Shown: positions 27,353-35,629 of the stretch, piece by piece | Layout: every line of letters starts with the position of its first letter | How positions within the stretch are numbered: the first letter of the stretch is position 1 | Source of the DNA: Pseudomonadota bacterium | Lineage (GTDB): Bacteria; Pseudomonadota; Gammaproteobacteria; Ga0077536 | DNA length: 64,000 bases | Assembly: GCA_016719885.1 (NCBI GenBank) | Contig: JADJYF010000003.1 | Coordinates: 62,001 to 126,000 of the forward strand | Direction: 5' to 3' | Program-made: the position numbers and the translations under genes | Notes under the pieces: generated by a model | The model's input: only the letters and a program-made list of their open reading frames with translations | What the model was told of the DNA's origin: nothing | The model's database searches: none

Positions 27353-30300
27353 TCAGGCAGTCGCCGCGAGCTGTACCGCTTCCTCCATGTCGACCGCTAC
27401 CAGGCGCGACACGCCGGCTTCCTGCATGGTCACGCCAATCAACTGCTCGGCGATTTCCATGGTGATCTTGTTGTGGGTGATGAACAGGAACTGCACCGAC
27501 TTCGACATCGAACGCAGCATCTCGGTCAGACGGATGACGTTGTTGTCGTCGAGCGGCGCGTCCACTTCGTCGAGCAGGCAGAACGGCGCCGGGTTCAACT
27601 CGAAGATCGAGAAAATGAACGACACCGCGGTCAAGGCCTTCTCGCCGCCCGACAGGAGGTGGATGGTGCTGTTGCGCTTGCCGGGCGGACGCGCCATCAC
27701 CGTCACGCCGGTTTCCAGGAGGTCTTCGCCGGTCAGTTCCAAGTAGGCATGACCGCCACCGAACAGCACCGGGAACAAGGCCTGCATGCCGTTGTTGACC
27801 TTGTCGAAGGTCTCGCGGAAACGCGAACGGGTTTCCCGATCGATCTTGCGGATGGCTTCCTCGAGGGTGGCGAGCGCTTCGCTGAGATCGGCATGCTGGC
27901 TGTCGAGGTAGGTCTTGCGCTCGGACAGCTGGGTGAATTCGTCGATGGCGGCGAGATTGATCGGCCCGAGGCGCGCGATGCGCCCGGACAGCTTCTCCAA
28001 CTCTTCCTGTATCGACTCCTCGCTCACGCCTTCGCTGAGCTCGGCCAGCGTCTCGTCGAGATTCTCGCCGGTCTGCTCGAAGCGGCTGACCAGTTCCTGC
28101 AGGCGCACTTCCAGCGCGCGCTGGTCGAGGCGGATCTGTTCGAGTTGGCGACGTTGCTCGGTGATCGCTTGTTCGACGCTGGCGCGCTCAGAGGCCGCCT
28201 TCTGCATGTCGGCGTCGAGTTCGCCGAGCACGCGCCGCGCCTCGGCGAGCTTGTTCTCCGCTTCCAGGCGATCGCGCAAGGCGATGTCGAGCTGGCTGCG
28301 CATGTCGGTGCGCGGCGCCTGGTGGGCCTCGATGGCGGCGCCGATATCGGCGCAGCGGCGCTCGGCGCCTTCGCGCGCACCGCCGTTGCGGGCCAGCGCT
28401 TCTTCCAGGGTGGCGCGCCGCGAGCGCAGCTGGCCGAGGCTCAATTCCAGCTGGTGGGCGGCGTCGCGCAGATCGCGCCATTGCTGACGGCTGCTGTCGA
28501 GTCGCGCCTGGATGGCGCCGCGCGCATCGCTGATCTCGGTGCGCCGTTCGGCATGCTGCTTGAGCGCGGCTTCGGCTTCGGCGCGCTCGGTCTTGAGTTG
28601 GGCGAGGTTGTCCTGGTGAGTCGATGACAGCTTGGCGAGACGTTCGAGCTCGGCGGCGACGTCGGCGGCGCGCGCCTGGCGACGCTGGAATTCCGCTTCC
28701 AGGCGCCCGAGTTCGGAACGGTGCCGGGCCAGCGCCTGGGCGCCCTGGTCGAGCTGCTGGCTGTGCTTTTGCTCGTCCTGCTCCATCTCGCGAATACGCG
28801 CGCGCAGTGCGTCGCTGTCGGCGCGCACGGTGGCGATGTCGGCCTCGTGCCGGGTGATGCGCGTGCCGATCTCCTCGATGGCGCGTTCGCGCGTGAGGAT
28901 GCTGTCGGACTCGGCCTTGCTGCCCGCGACCTGTACCCAGTTCGAGCCGAACAGAGTGCCGTCAGGCAGAACGATGACCTCCTCCGGCGCGAGCCGCGCG
29001 CGCAGCGCCATGGCGGCATCGGCATCGGTCGCCACGTAGACGCCCGCCAACAGCGGCGACAGATCGACCTTGCTGGTGATCTTGCCGAGCAAGAGGTCGG
29101 CCGCCAGCCCCGCGCCCGAACGCGCGTCGGCCGCGAGATCGACCACCGTCAGGCCGGCCGCGCCGCGATCGAAGCCGCCGCTGTCGCGGATGCGCGAGGT
29201 CAGATCGGGGCCGCACAGGGCGCCGAGCGGAATGCGCAAGGCTGCTTCCAGCGCGCGTTCCCAGCCGGCTTCGATGTCCACGAACGCCGCCAGGCGCGCA
29301 AGGTTGTCGATGCCGCGCGCCTTGCAGAATGCCTCCACCGCGCGTTGGTCGTTGCCGTAGGCCGCTTCCTGCAGGGCCTGCAGCGAGGCCAACCGTCCGC
29401 GCAACTGCTGCAGCTGGGTCTGGTGTTCGTGCAGGCTGGCGCCGAAGGTCTGCACGCCCTGGCGGGCCTGGCCCAACTCCGCACGCATTGCGTTGCGCGC
29501 CTCGGTGAGGGCCGTGCGCTGCGCCTCGCCCTGGTCGATGTCGGCCCGGAACTTGTCGATCTGCGCGACGAGGTCGGCGGTTTCGTTGCGACTCGCTTCG
29601 CCGTTCAACACCGCCACGCGCGTGTCGGCGTCGGAAATGCTGGTCAGGAGATGTTCGAGCCGGATCTGGGTGGCATGTTCACGCTGCGCCAGCGCGTTGT
29701 GATCGCGGTTGAAGGCATCCCAGGTGTGTTGCCACTGGTCGAGTTCGGCTTCCACCGCGCGCACCGCTTCGAAGGCGCCCTGCTCGGCGGTGCGCTGGCT
29801 TTCGAAGCGCGGCTCGATCTCGGTCAGACGCGTTTTGACCTCTTCGAGCTGGGTGCCGTCGGCGGCGATGGTCTCGATGAGCTTGGCGAGCGTCTGTTCG
29901 GCGTCCTGCAAATCCTGGCCCAAGGACTGTTCGCGTTCCTCGGCGTGCTTGATGGCCTGTTCGAGGCGCGCGATTTCTCCGCTGCGCGCGTAGAAATCGG
30001 TCTGCAGGGTATTGAACTGGTCGGTGGCGGCAATCTGCGCATCGCGGCTCGCCACCTGCCGTGCCTCGATTTCACGCAGGCGCGCGATTTCGGCTTCGAG
30101 CTCGGTGGTGCGCTGCTCGGCGATGTCGTGGCAGCGGCCGTGTTCTTCGTTCAGTGCGCGCCAACGCACCGCCAGGCCGCGCGCGGTGGCCTTGCGCTCT
30201 TCGGCTTTCAATTCCTGGTAACGCTCGGCGGCGCGTGCCTGGCGCTGCAGGTGATTCAACTGCTTTTCGAGTTCGTCGCGGATGTCGGTCAGGCGCGCCA

Positions 30301-30871
30301 TGTTCTCCTGCGTATGACCCATGCGATTCTCGGTCTCGCGGCGCCGTTCCTTGTACTTGGAAATTCCGGCCGCCTCTTCGAGAAACGCGCGCAGCTCTTC
30401 GGGCTTGGCCTCGATGACCCGCGAGATCATGCCCTGCTCGATGACCGAGTAGCCGCGCGAGCCGATGCCGGTGCCGAGGAAGGCGTTGGTGACGTCCTTG
30501 CGCCGGCAGCGCGCGCCGTTCAGATGATAGGCCGACACGCCGTCGCGACTGACGGTGCGCTTGATCGAGATTTCGCTGAAGCCCGCGTACTGGCCGCCGA
30601 TGGTGCCGTCAGAGTTGTCGAACACGATTTCGACGGTGGCCTGGCCGACCGGCTTGCGGGTGTTCGAGCCATTGAAGATGACGTCGACCATCGAATCGCC
30701 GCGCAAATGCTTGGCCGAACTTTCGCCCAGCACCCACAGCAGGGCATCGATGATGTTCGACTTGCCGCAACCGTTGGGACCGACGATGCCGGTGAGGTTG
30801 CCGGGTAAGGTCAAGGTGGTGGGATCGACGAAGGATTTGAAGCCCGCGACTTTGATTCGGGTGATGCGCAT
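27353..30871 (-). CDS. smc: Chromosome segregation protein SMC
   Basis: SMC forms the ATPase rod of the ScpAB condensin that compacts and segregates chromosomes. Length is 1172 residues from the ATG at 30871 (MRITRIKVAGFKSFVDPTTL); twelve upstream codons are not conserved. Walker A is GPNGCGKSN (30-38); long coiled coils flank a hinge (about 505-665, including DIEAGWERALEAALRIPLGAL); the C-terminal head has LLSGGEKALTAVSFIF and Walker B CLLDEVDAPLDD. A bacterial SMC rather than MukB supports a lineage outside the enterics. Confidence 0.97.
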   Translation of the reverse strand: MRITRIKVAGFKSFVDPTTLTLPGNLTGIVGPNGCGKSNIIDALLWVLGESSAKHLRGDSMVDVIFNGSNTRKPVGQATVEIVFDNSDGTIGGQYAGFSEISIKRTVSRDGVSAYHLNGARCRRKDVTNAFLGTGIGSRGYSVIEQGMISRVIEAKPEELRAFLEEAAGISKYKERRRETENRMGHTQENMARLTDIRDELEKQLNHLQRQARAAERYQELKAEERKATARGLAVRWRALNEEHGRCHDIAEQRTTELEAEIARLREIEARQVASRDAQIAATDQFNTLQTDFYARSGEIARLEQAIKHAEEREQSLGQDLQDAEQTLAKLIETIAADGTQLEEVKTRLTEIEPRFESQRTAEQGAFEAVRAVEAELDQWQHTWDAFNRDHNALAQREHATQIRLEHLLTSISDADTRVAVLNGEASRNETADLVAQIDKFRADIDQGEAQRTALTEARNAMRAELGQARQGVQTFGASLHEHQTQLQQLRGRLASLQALQEAAYGNDQRAVEAFCKARGIDNLARLAAFVDIEAGWERALEAALRIPLGALCGPDLTSRIRDSGGFDRGAAGLTVVDLAADARSGAGLAADLLLGKITSKVDLSPLLAGVYVATDADAAMALRARLAPEEVIVLPDGTLFGSNWVQVAGSKAESDSILTRERAIEEIGTRITRHEADIATVRADSDALRARIREMEQDEQKHSQQLDQGAQALARHRSELGRLEAEFQRRQARAADVAAELERLAKLSSTHQDNLAQLKTERAEAEAALKQHAERRTEISDARGAIQARLDSSRQQWRDLRDAAHQLELSLGQLRSRRATLEEALARNGGAREGAERRCADIGAAIEAHQAPRTDMRSQLDIALRDRLEAENKLAEARRVLGELDADMQKAASERASVEQAITEQRRQLEQIRLDQRALEVRLQELVSRFEQTGENLDETLAELSEGVSEESIQEELEKLSGRIARLGPINLAAIDEFTQLSERKTYLDSQHADLSEALATLEEAIRKIDRETRSRFRETFDKVNNGMQALFPVLFGGGHAYLELTGEDLLETGVTVMARPPGKRNSTIHLLSGGEKALTAVSFIFSIFELNPAPFCLLDEVDAPLDDNNVIRLTEMLRSMSKSVQFLFITHNKITMEIAEQLIGVTMQEAGVSRLVAVDMEEAVQLAATA

Positions 30872-31059
30872 GGGTGCGAAGCATACTCCATCGCGAAAGC
30901 GCCGCACAACGCTCGCCCGGGCTCGTTATCTATGGTTCAATTGCTTGAAATTTAGGCCAAAAACCGCATATCGCGAGTCATGAGCGCAGGCTCGCGGCGA
31001 GCCTTCTCCAGCATTGCATGCGCAGCGCGCGCAGCCCCATTCGACGACCGGACCCGACC

Positions 31060-31452
31060 ATGACTACCCAAGCGCAGAAGCGACTCGAGACCTTCGCCAA
31101 TCCCAAGCCCGAACGCGATTTCCTGATCAGCATTCGCCTGCCGGAATTCACCTGCCTGTGTCCCGTCACCGGCCAGCCCGACTTCGCGGAAATGACCCTC
31201 GACTACATCGCCGATCGCAGTTGCGTGGAGTTGAAGTCGCTGAAGCTCTACATCTGGTCGTTTCGCAACGAGGGCATGTTTCACGAGGCCGTGACCAATG
31301 CCATTCTCGACGACATCGTGGCCGCCTGCGCACCGCGCTACGCGCGCCTGACGGCGGTATTCAACGTGCGTGGCGGCACCTACCCGACCATCACCGCCGA
31401 GCATCGGCAGGCGGGCTGGCAAGCCGGTCCCGCCAGCGTGCTGCCGGGTTGA
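31060..31452 (+). CDS. queF: NADPH-dependent 7-cyano-7-deazaguanine reductase (short type I)
   Basis: QueF reduces preQ0 to preQ1 in queuosine synthesis. At 130 residues it is the single-domain type I form rather than the 280-residue E. coli type. Active-site Cys34 lies in TCLCPVTGQPDF with the Asp at 41; the QueF motif ELKSLKLY follows at 57-64, and RNEGMFHEAVTN matches. The ATG at 31060 is chosen because upstream codons are not conserved. It starts the queF-cysZ-gluQ run; QueF and GluQ both touch the queuosine pathway (see gluQ). Confidence 0.95.
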   Translation: MTTQAQKRLETFANPKPERDFLISIRLPEFTCLCPVTGQPDFAEMTLDYIADRSCVELKSLKLYIWSFRNEGMFHEAVTNAILDDIVAACAPRYARLTAVFNVRGGTYPTITAEHRQAGWQAGPASVLPG

Positions 31453-31468
31453 CCATCAGCGGGCGACC

Positions 31469-32197
31469 ATGAGCGCGGGGTTCTTCGCCGGCGTGGGTTT
31501 CGCCGTGCGCGGCTGCCGGCTGCTGGCGGTGCCGGGCCTGCGACGATTCGTCATCGGTCCCATCGTCATCAACGTGCTGGTGTTCGCGGTCGCGCTGGCA
31601 AGCTTTGGCCAGTTGTTCCAGCACCTGCTCGACCGCTACTGCGCGGGCTGGCCGGAATGGGCGTTATGGATAGCGTGGCTGGTGTTCGGCACCCTCGCGG
31701 CGGTGAGCCTGTTTTTCACCTTCAGCCTGGTCGCGAACGTGCTGGCGAGTCCCTTCAACGGACTCCTGGCCGAGGCGGTGGAACGTCATCTGCGCCACCC
31801 GGACCAGCCGCTTGCGTTCAGCTGGAAGGCGCTGTTCGCCGAGGCCGGGCGCGCGATGTGGGCGGCGCTGCGCAAACTCGCCTACGTTGCCTGGCGTGCC
31901 TGGCCGCTGCTCATCCTCAGCGTCATTCCCGGCCTCAACCTGCTCGCACCGCCCCTGTGGATTTTGTTCGGCGGCTGGATGCTCGCCATCGAGTATCTCG
32001 ACTGCCCGCTCGGCAATCACGGCCAGGTGTTTCCGGTGGCGGTCGACAAGCTGCGCGGCGAGCGCGCCATGGCGCTCGGCTTCGGCGTGAGTCTGAGCCT
32101 GCTGACCATGGTGCCGTTCATCAACTTCCTGGCCATGCCCATCGGCGTGGCCGGCGCGACCGCCATGTACTGCGCGCATTTCGCCTCCCATGACTGA
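31469..32197 (+). CDS. cysZ: CysZ-type sulfate transport protein (EI24 family)
   Basis: A 242-residue inner-membrane protein of the CysZ/EI24 family; CysZ of E. coli moves sulfate into the cell for cysteine synthesis. At least four hydrophobic segments are visible (RRFVIGPIVINVLVFAVALA, WALWIAWLVFGTLAAVSLFF, LLILSVIPGLNLLAPPLWIL, SLLTMVPFINFLAMPIGVAG), with the family motifs ANVLASPFNGLLAE and GGWMLAIEYLDCPLGN. It is 16 bp after queF and overlaps gluQ by 8 bp. No other sulfate genes are nearby. Confidence 0.9.
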   Translation: MSAGFFAGVGFAVRGCRLLAVPGLRRFVIGPIVINVLVFAVALASFGQLFQHLLDRYCAGWPEWALWIAWLVFGTLAAVSLFFTFSLVANVLASPFNGLLAEAVERHLRHPDQPLAFSWKALFAEAGRAMWAALRKLAYVAWRAWPLLILSVIPGLNLLAPPLWILFGGWMLAIEYLDCPLGNHGQVFPVAVDKLRGERAMALGFGVSLSLLTMVPFINFLAMPIGVAGATAMYCAHFASHD

Positions 32198-33089
32198 CGC
32201 GACGCCCGCCCCGTCGGGCGTGGTCGGTCGCTTTGCCCCCTCGCCTACCGGGCCTTTGCATTTCGGCTCTGTGGTCACGGCGGTCGCGAGCTATCTCGAC
32301 GCGCATGCCCAGGGCGGGCAATGGCTGCTGCGTATCGACGATGTCGATCGGCCACGCGTCGAGCGCGGCGCGGCCGGCAGCATCCTCGCCACGCTCGAGG
32401 CGCTCGGGCTCGAATGGCACGGCCAGGTGGTCTACCAGAGCACACGCGGCGCGGCCTACGACGCGGCCCTGGCCTGTCTCGAAGCCAGGCAGCTCATTTA
32501 TCGCTGTCGATGTTCGCGCAAGACCATCGGTCCGCGCGCCTACCCCGGCACCTGCCGCGCCAAGCGCCTCGGCGGTGATGGTGCGTGTCTCGCGTGGCGC
32601 GTGCGGGTCGACCACGAGCCCGTGGTCGTACACGACCTGCTGCAAGGCGATTACGCCCAGCAGCTCGCAAGCTACTGTGGCGATTTCGTGGTGCGCCGCG
32701 CCGACGGCATCTATGCCTATCACCTGGCGGCGGTGGTCGACGATGCCTGGTCGGGCGTCACCCACATCACGCGCGGCAACGATCTGCTGGAATCGACGCC
32801 GCGCCAGGTCCATCTGCAGCGCCTGCTCGGCTTGCCGACGCCGCGCTACGCGCACCTGCCGGTGGTGCTCGACGCCCATGGCGACAAGCTCAGCAAGCAG
32901 ACCCATGCGCCGGCGGTGGCACCGGCCAACGCCGCGCGGGCGCTGTTCCATGCCCTGGCGTTCCTCGGCATGGCGCCGCCCGCAGCAAGTGAAGGCGCGA
33001 ATTGTCGGGAGTTGCTGGCGTGGGCGCTGCCGCGCTGGCGGCTGACCGCCATCGATGCCAGGGCGCGCGCCTACACCATGCCGGCGTAA
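32190..33089 (+). CDS. gluQ: Glutamyl-Q tRNA(Asp) synthetase
   Basis: GluQ-RS is a truncated GluRS-like enzyme that attaches glutamate to queuosine in tRNA(Asp). The 299-residue protein has the class I HIGH-like motif GRFAPSPTGPLHFGSV, LLRIDDVDRPRVE, a zinc site (YRCRCSRK with PGTCR), and the KMSKS-like DKLSKQ. It lacks an anticodon-binding domain, as expected. It overlaps cysZ by 8 bp and shares a transcription unit with queF, so queuosine synthesis and queuosine glutamylation are encoded together. It converges with thrH across 15 bp. Confidence 0.94.
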   Translation: MTDATPAPSGVVGRFAPSPTGPLHFGSVVTAVASYLDAHAQGGQWLLRIDDVDRPRVERGAAGSILATLEALGLEWHGQVVYQSTRGAAYDAALACLEARQLIYRCRCSRKTIGPRAYPGTCRAKRLGGDGACLAWRVRVDHEPVVVHDLLQGDYAQQLASYCGDFVVRRADGIYAYHLAAVVDDAWSGVTHITRGNDLLESTPRQVHLQRLLGLPTPRYAHLPVVLDAHGDKLSKQTHAPAVAPANAARALFHALAFLGMAPPAASEGANCRELLAWALPRWRLTAIDARARAYTMPA

Positions 33090-33104
33090 GGCGCGCCTTT
33101 CGAC

Positions 33105-33704
33105 TCAGAGGTGGGAGGCGAACATCGCCTTCAGATCATCGTAGGTGCGCGCCACCGGCAGATCCGGATGGGCGGCGGTGACTTTTTCCGAGGGCTGGAA
33201 CAGGGCGCCGGCGTCGGCGGTGCGCAGCATGCTGATGTCGTTGAACGAATCGCCGGTCGCGACGACCTTGTACTGGAGAGATTTGAACGCGAGCACCGAA
33301 TGGCGCTTGGGATCGGTCTGGCGCAGCGTGTAGCCGACGATGTTGCCGTCGCTGTCGACCTTGAGCTGGTGACACAGGATCATCGGGTAGCCGAGCTTGG
33401 CCACCAGCGGCGCCGCCAGTTCATGGAAGGTGTCGGAAATGATCGCGACCTGGTAGTTGGCGCGCAGCCAGCCCAGGAATTCCGCCGCGCCCGGCAGTGG
33501 GTCGAGTGCGCCGGCGGCGGCCTGGATGTCGGCGTAGCGCAGGCCACGCTCACGCATGATCTTCAGGCGCAGGCCCATCAGTTCGTCGTAATCGGGGATA
33601 TCGCGGGTGGTGACCTTGAGCTCTTCGATGCCGGTGCGCTCGGCAAGACTGACCCAGATCTCCGGCACCAGAACGCCTTCGAAATCCAAACATGCAACAT
33701 TCAT
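33105..33704 (-). CDS. thrH: ThrH-type phosphoserine phosphatase / homoserine phosphotransferase
   Basis: A 199-residue HAD protein of the ThrH family, described in Pseudomonas as both phosphoserine phosphatase and phosphoserine:homoserine phosphotransferase. Motif I is CLDFEGVLVPEIW (nucleophile Asp7, with Glu9 in place of the usual Asp, typical of ThrH); motif II is AIISDTFHEL; the Lys is in SLQYKVVATGDSFNDISML (motif IV). Its role is in serine or threonine metabolism. It lies downstream of the cobalamin adenosyltransferase on the same strand, separated by a REP pair. Confidence 0.92.
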   Translation of the reverse strand: MNVACLDFEGVLVPEIWVSLAERTGIEELKVTTRDIPDYDELMGLRLKIMRERGLRYADIQAAAGALDPLPGAAEFLGWLRANYQVAIISDTFHELAAPLVAKLGYPMILCHQLKVDSDGNIVGYTLRQTDPKRHSVLAFKSLQYKVVATGDSFNDISMLRTADAGALFQPSEKVTAAHPDLPVARTYDDLKAMFASHL

Positions 33705-33797
33705 CAGAGGATCCTTGTGAACCGGGCTGCGCCCGCGGGAAAAAAAGGAGCGGCAGTCTACACCAGAAGACCATACGGAGGCGTACCCAAGGCTTCT

Positions 33798-33885
33798 GTG
33801 GGTCAGACTTCAGTCTGACACTTCATGTCGTACGGCCTTGGATTCGAGTTCGAGAATCAAATCGTCAGACTGAAGTCTGACCCAC
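33798..33885. repeat. Paired REP element, family 1, copy 1
   Basis: Two 22-bp arms, 33798-33819 and 33864-33885, are perfect inverted copies separated by 44 bp. Each arm is a GTGGG foot followed by TCAGACT-TC-AGTCTGA, a stem with a TC loop. This head-to-head pairing of two GTRG-type palindromes is the layout called REPIN. It sits between the cobalamin adenosyltransferase and thrH. Confidence 0.85.
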
Positions 33886-33894
33886 GATGAGGCG

Positions 33895-34443
33895 TCACCC
33901 CCGCTTCCTCGACCACATCACCTCCCCCGCCCCCGAATCGCGCGCGATCACCCGCGCGGCGACGAACAGCAGGTCCGACAGCCGGTTGAGGAACATGGTG
34001 GTCTGCGGGTTGACCGCTTCCTCGGCCGCGAGGCCCAGCACCGCCCGTTCGACGCGCCGGCATACCGCGCGCGCCATGTGCGCCAGCGCCGCGCCACGGC
34101 TGCCGCCCGGCAACACGAATTCCTTAAGCGGCGGCAGGTCTTCGTTGTAGAGATCGATGGCCTGTTCGAGCTTGGTGACCGCGGCTTCGTGGATGAAGGT
34201 GCTGGCCGGGATCGACAACTCGCCGCCGAGGTCGAACAAATCGTGCTGGATGTCGAGGAACAGGTCGGCAAGACCGGCGCGCATGCTCTCGGTCAACATC
34301 AGGCCGATGGTGCAGTTCAATTCGTCGACTTCGCCGATGGCGTGCATGCGCGGATTGGTCTTGGCGATCCGCGAACCATCGCCAAGGCCGGTGGTGCCGG
34401 CGTCGCCGGTGCGCGTGTAGATCTTCGAGAGGCGATGTCCCAT
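33895..34443 (-). CDS. Cob(I)yrinic acid a,c-diamide adenosyltransferase, PduO type
   Basis: An ATP:cob(I)alamin adenosyltransferase of the trimeric PduO family that makes adenosylcobalamin. The 182-residue protein begins MGHRLSKIYTRTGDAGTTGLGDGSR (ATP-binding N-terminus; read in parts) and carries AIGEVDELNCTIG, FVLPGGSRGAALAHMARAVCRRVER and LNRLSDLLFVAARV. The ATG at 34443 gives the standard N-terminus; eleven further codons upstream are not conserved. No other cobalamin synthesis genes are in the window, so it may serve salvage. MetH, a methylcobalamin enzyme, lies about 2.4 kb away. Confidence 0.93.
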   Translation of the reverse strand: MGHRLSKIYTRTGDAGTTGLGDGSRIAKTNPRMHAIGEVDELNCTIGLMLTESMRAGLADLFLDIQHDLFDLGGELSIPASTFIHEAAVTKLEQAIDLYNEDLPPLKEFVLPGGSRGAALAHMARAVCRRVERAVLGLAAEEAVNPQTTMFLNRLSDLLFVAARVIARDSGAGEVMWSRKRG

Positions 34444-34542
34444 GGGGAAGTCCTGCGTGTGAGCCAAGGCCGGCATTCTGGGTGGCGGTGCGCGAGCCTG
34501 TCAAAAGCGCGCGGGCGCGCTGCCTCGCGCCGGGATGCCTGT

Positions 34543-34548
34543 TAGAAT
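34543..34548 (+). promoter_or_regulatory. Possible -10 box (TAGAAT) of the GT2 operon
   Basis: TAGAAT matches five of six bases of the sigma-70 -10 consensus and is preceded by GT. It lies 58 bp before the ATG of the glycosyltransferase gene. No convincing -35 is seen at 16-18 bp upstream, so this is tentative. Confidence 0.3.
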
Positions 34549-34605
34549 CCGCGCACTTCGCGCCCGCCCCGGCGCGCGCCTGTTCACCCCTGCAACGAGT
34601 CCCGC

Positions 34606-35361
34606 ATGACCGCCAGTTCCTCCTCCGCCCTGACGCACGTGCTGTACTCGGTGGTGGTGCCGTTTTTCAATGAAGAGGACAACGTCGCGGCGCTGCTCGG
34701 CGAGATCAGCGCCGTGATGGGCGCGCTCGGCGCCTACGAGGTGGTGGCGGTCGACGATTGCAGCACCGATGGCACGGCTGCGCGTCTGCTGGCCTGCGCC
34801 GTCGAGCCGCGCCTGCGCGTGGTGGCCCATGGCCGCAATCGTGGCCAGAGCGCGGCGCTGTGCAGCGGCGTCGACGCCGCGCGCGGTGAATGGATCATCA
34901 CCCTCGATGGCGACGGTCAGAACGACCCGCGCGACATTCCGCAACTGCTCCTGGCGCTCGAAGGCCCTGCTCGTCCGCTGCTGATCTGCGGTCATCGCCA
35001 GCAGCGCCAGGACAACGGCCTGCGCCTGTTGTCCTCACGCATCGCCAACGGCGTGCGCTCGCGCATGCTGGGTGACGACACGCCCGACACCGGCTGCGGC
35101 CTCAAGGTCATCCAGCGCGCGGCCTTCATGAAGCTGCCGCGTTTCGATCATATGCATCGCTTCCTGCCCGCCCTGGTGCGGCGTGATGGCGGCGCCATCC
35201 TGTCGGTGGCGGTGTCCCACCGTCCGCGCGTGCACGGGCGGTCCAAGTACGGCGTATGGAACCGTTTGTGGGTCGGAATCGTCGATCTGTTCGGCGTGAT
35301 GTGGCTCAAGCGTCGGGCGTTCCGCGCGGCGACGGTCGAGGAGTTGAAGCATGAGCGTTGA
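34606..35361 (+). CDS. Family 2 glycosyltransferase, dolichyl/undecaprenyl-phosphate type
   Basis: A 251-residue GT2 enzyme with the GT-A fold: YSVVVPFFNEEDNVAALL, VVAVDDCSTDGTA, GRNRGQSAALCSGVDAARG, the DXD-like LDGDGQNDP, PDTGCGLKVIQR and RPRVHGRSKYG. These features match polyprenyl-phosphate sugar transferases such as ArnC or DPM1, which place a sugar on a lipid carrier at the inner face of the membrane. No C-terminal membrane helices are present. It overlaps the next gene by 11 bp; the neighbours suggest lipid A or envelope modification. Confidence 0.88.
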   Translation: MTASSSSALTHVLYSVVVPFFNEEDNVAALLGEISAVMGALGAYEVVAVDDCSTDGTAARLLACAVEPRLRVVAHGRNRGQSAALCSGVDAARGEWIITLDGDGQNDPRDIPQLLLALEGPARPLLICGHRQQRQDNGLRLLSSRIANGVRSRMLGDDTPDTGCGLKVIQRAAFMKLPRFDHMHRFLPALVRRDGGAILSVAVSHRPRVHGRSKYGVWNRLWVGIVDLFGVMWLKRRAFRAATVEELKHER

Positions 35362-35629
35362 ACAGTTGTGGGTCACCATCGGCATGGGCGGCAACCTGTT
35401 GTTCTTCTCGCGCTGGGTGGTGCAGTGGCTGGCCAGCGAGCGGGCACGGCGCAGCGTCATCCCCGTGACGTTCTGGTATCTCAGCATCGCCGGCAGCGTG
35501 GTGCTGCTGGGCTATGCCCTGTATCGCCGCGACCCGGTGTTCATCGTCAGCCAGTTGCCGAACAGCATCATCTACTTTCGCAACCTGCACCTGCTCAGGC
35601 GCGAGCGTGAGGCGGATACCCAGGCGTGA
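35351..35629 (+). CDS. Lipid A biosynthesis N-terminal domain (LAB_N) membrane protein
   Basis: A 92-residue protein made only of the LAB_N domain that otherwise occurs at the N-terminus of some LpxB proteins. Three hydrophobic segments are visible (LWVTIGMGGNLLFFSRWVVQ, SVIPVTFWYLSIAGSVVLLG, PVFIVSQLPNSIIYFRNLHL). Standalone LAB_N proteins commonly follow a GT2 gene, as here, in loci for lipid-carrier-based envelope sugar modification. The exact role is unknown. It overlaps both neighbours (11 bp and 4 bp). Confidence 0.88.
   Translation: MSVEQLWVTIGMGGNLLFFSRWVVQWLASERARRSVIPVTFWYLSIAGSVVLLGYALYRRDPVFIVSQLPNSIIYFRNLHLLRREREADTQA

Noticed and set aside
28721..30808. A 695-codon open frame antisense to smc
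   Set aside because: Shadow of the smc coiled-coil codons; no motifs.
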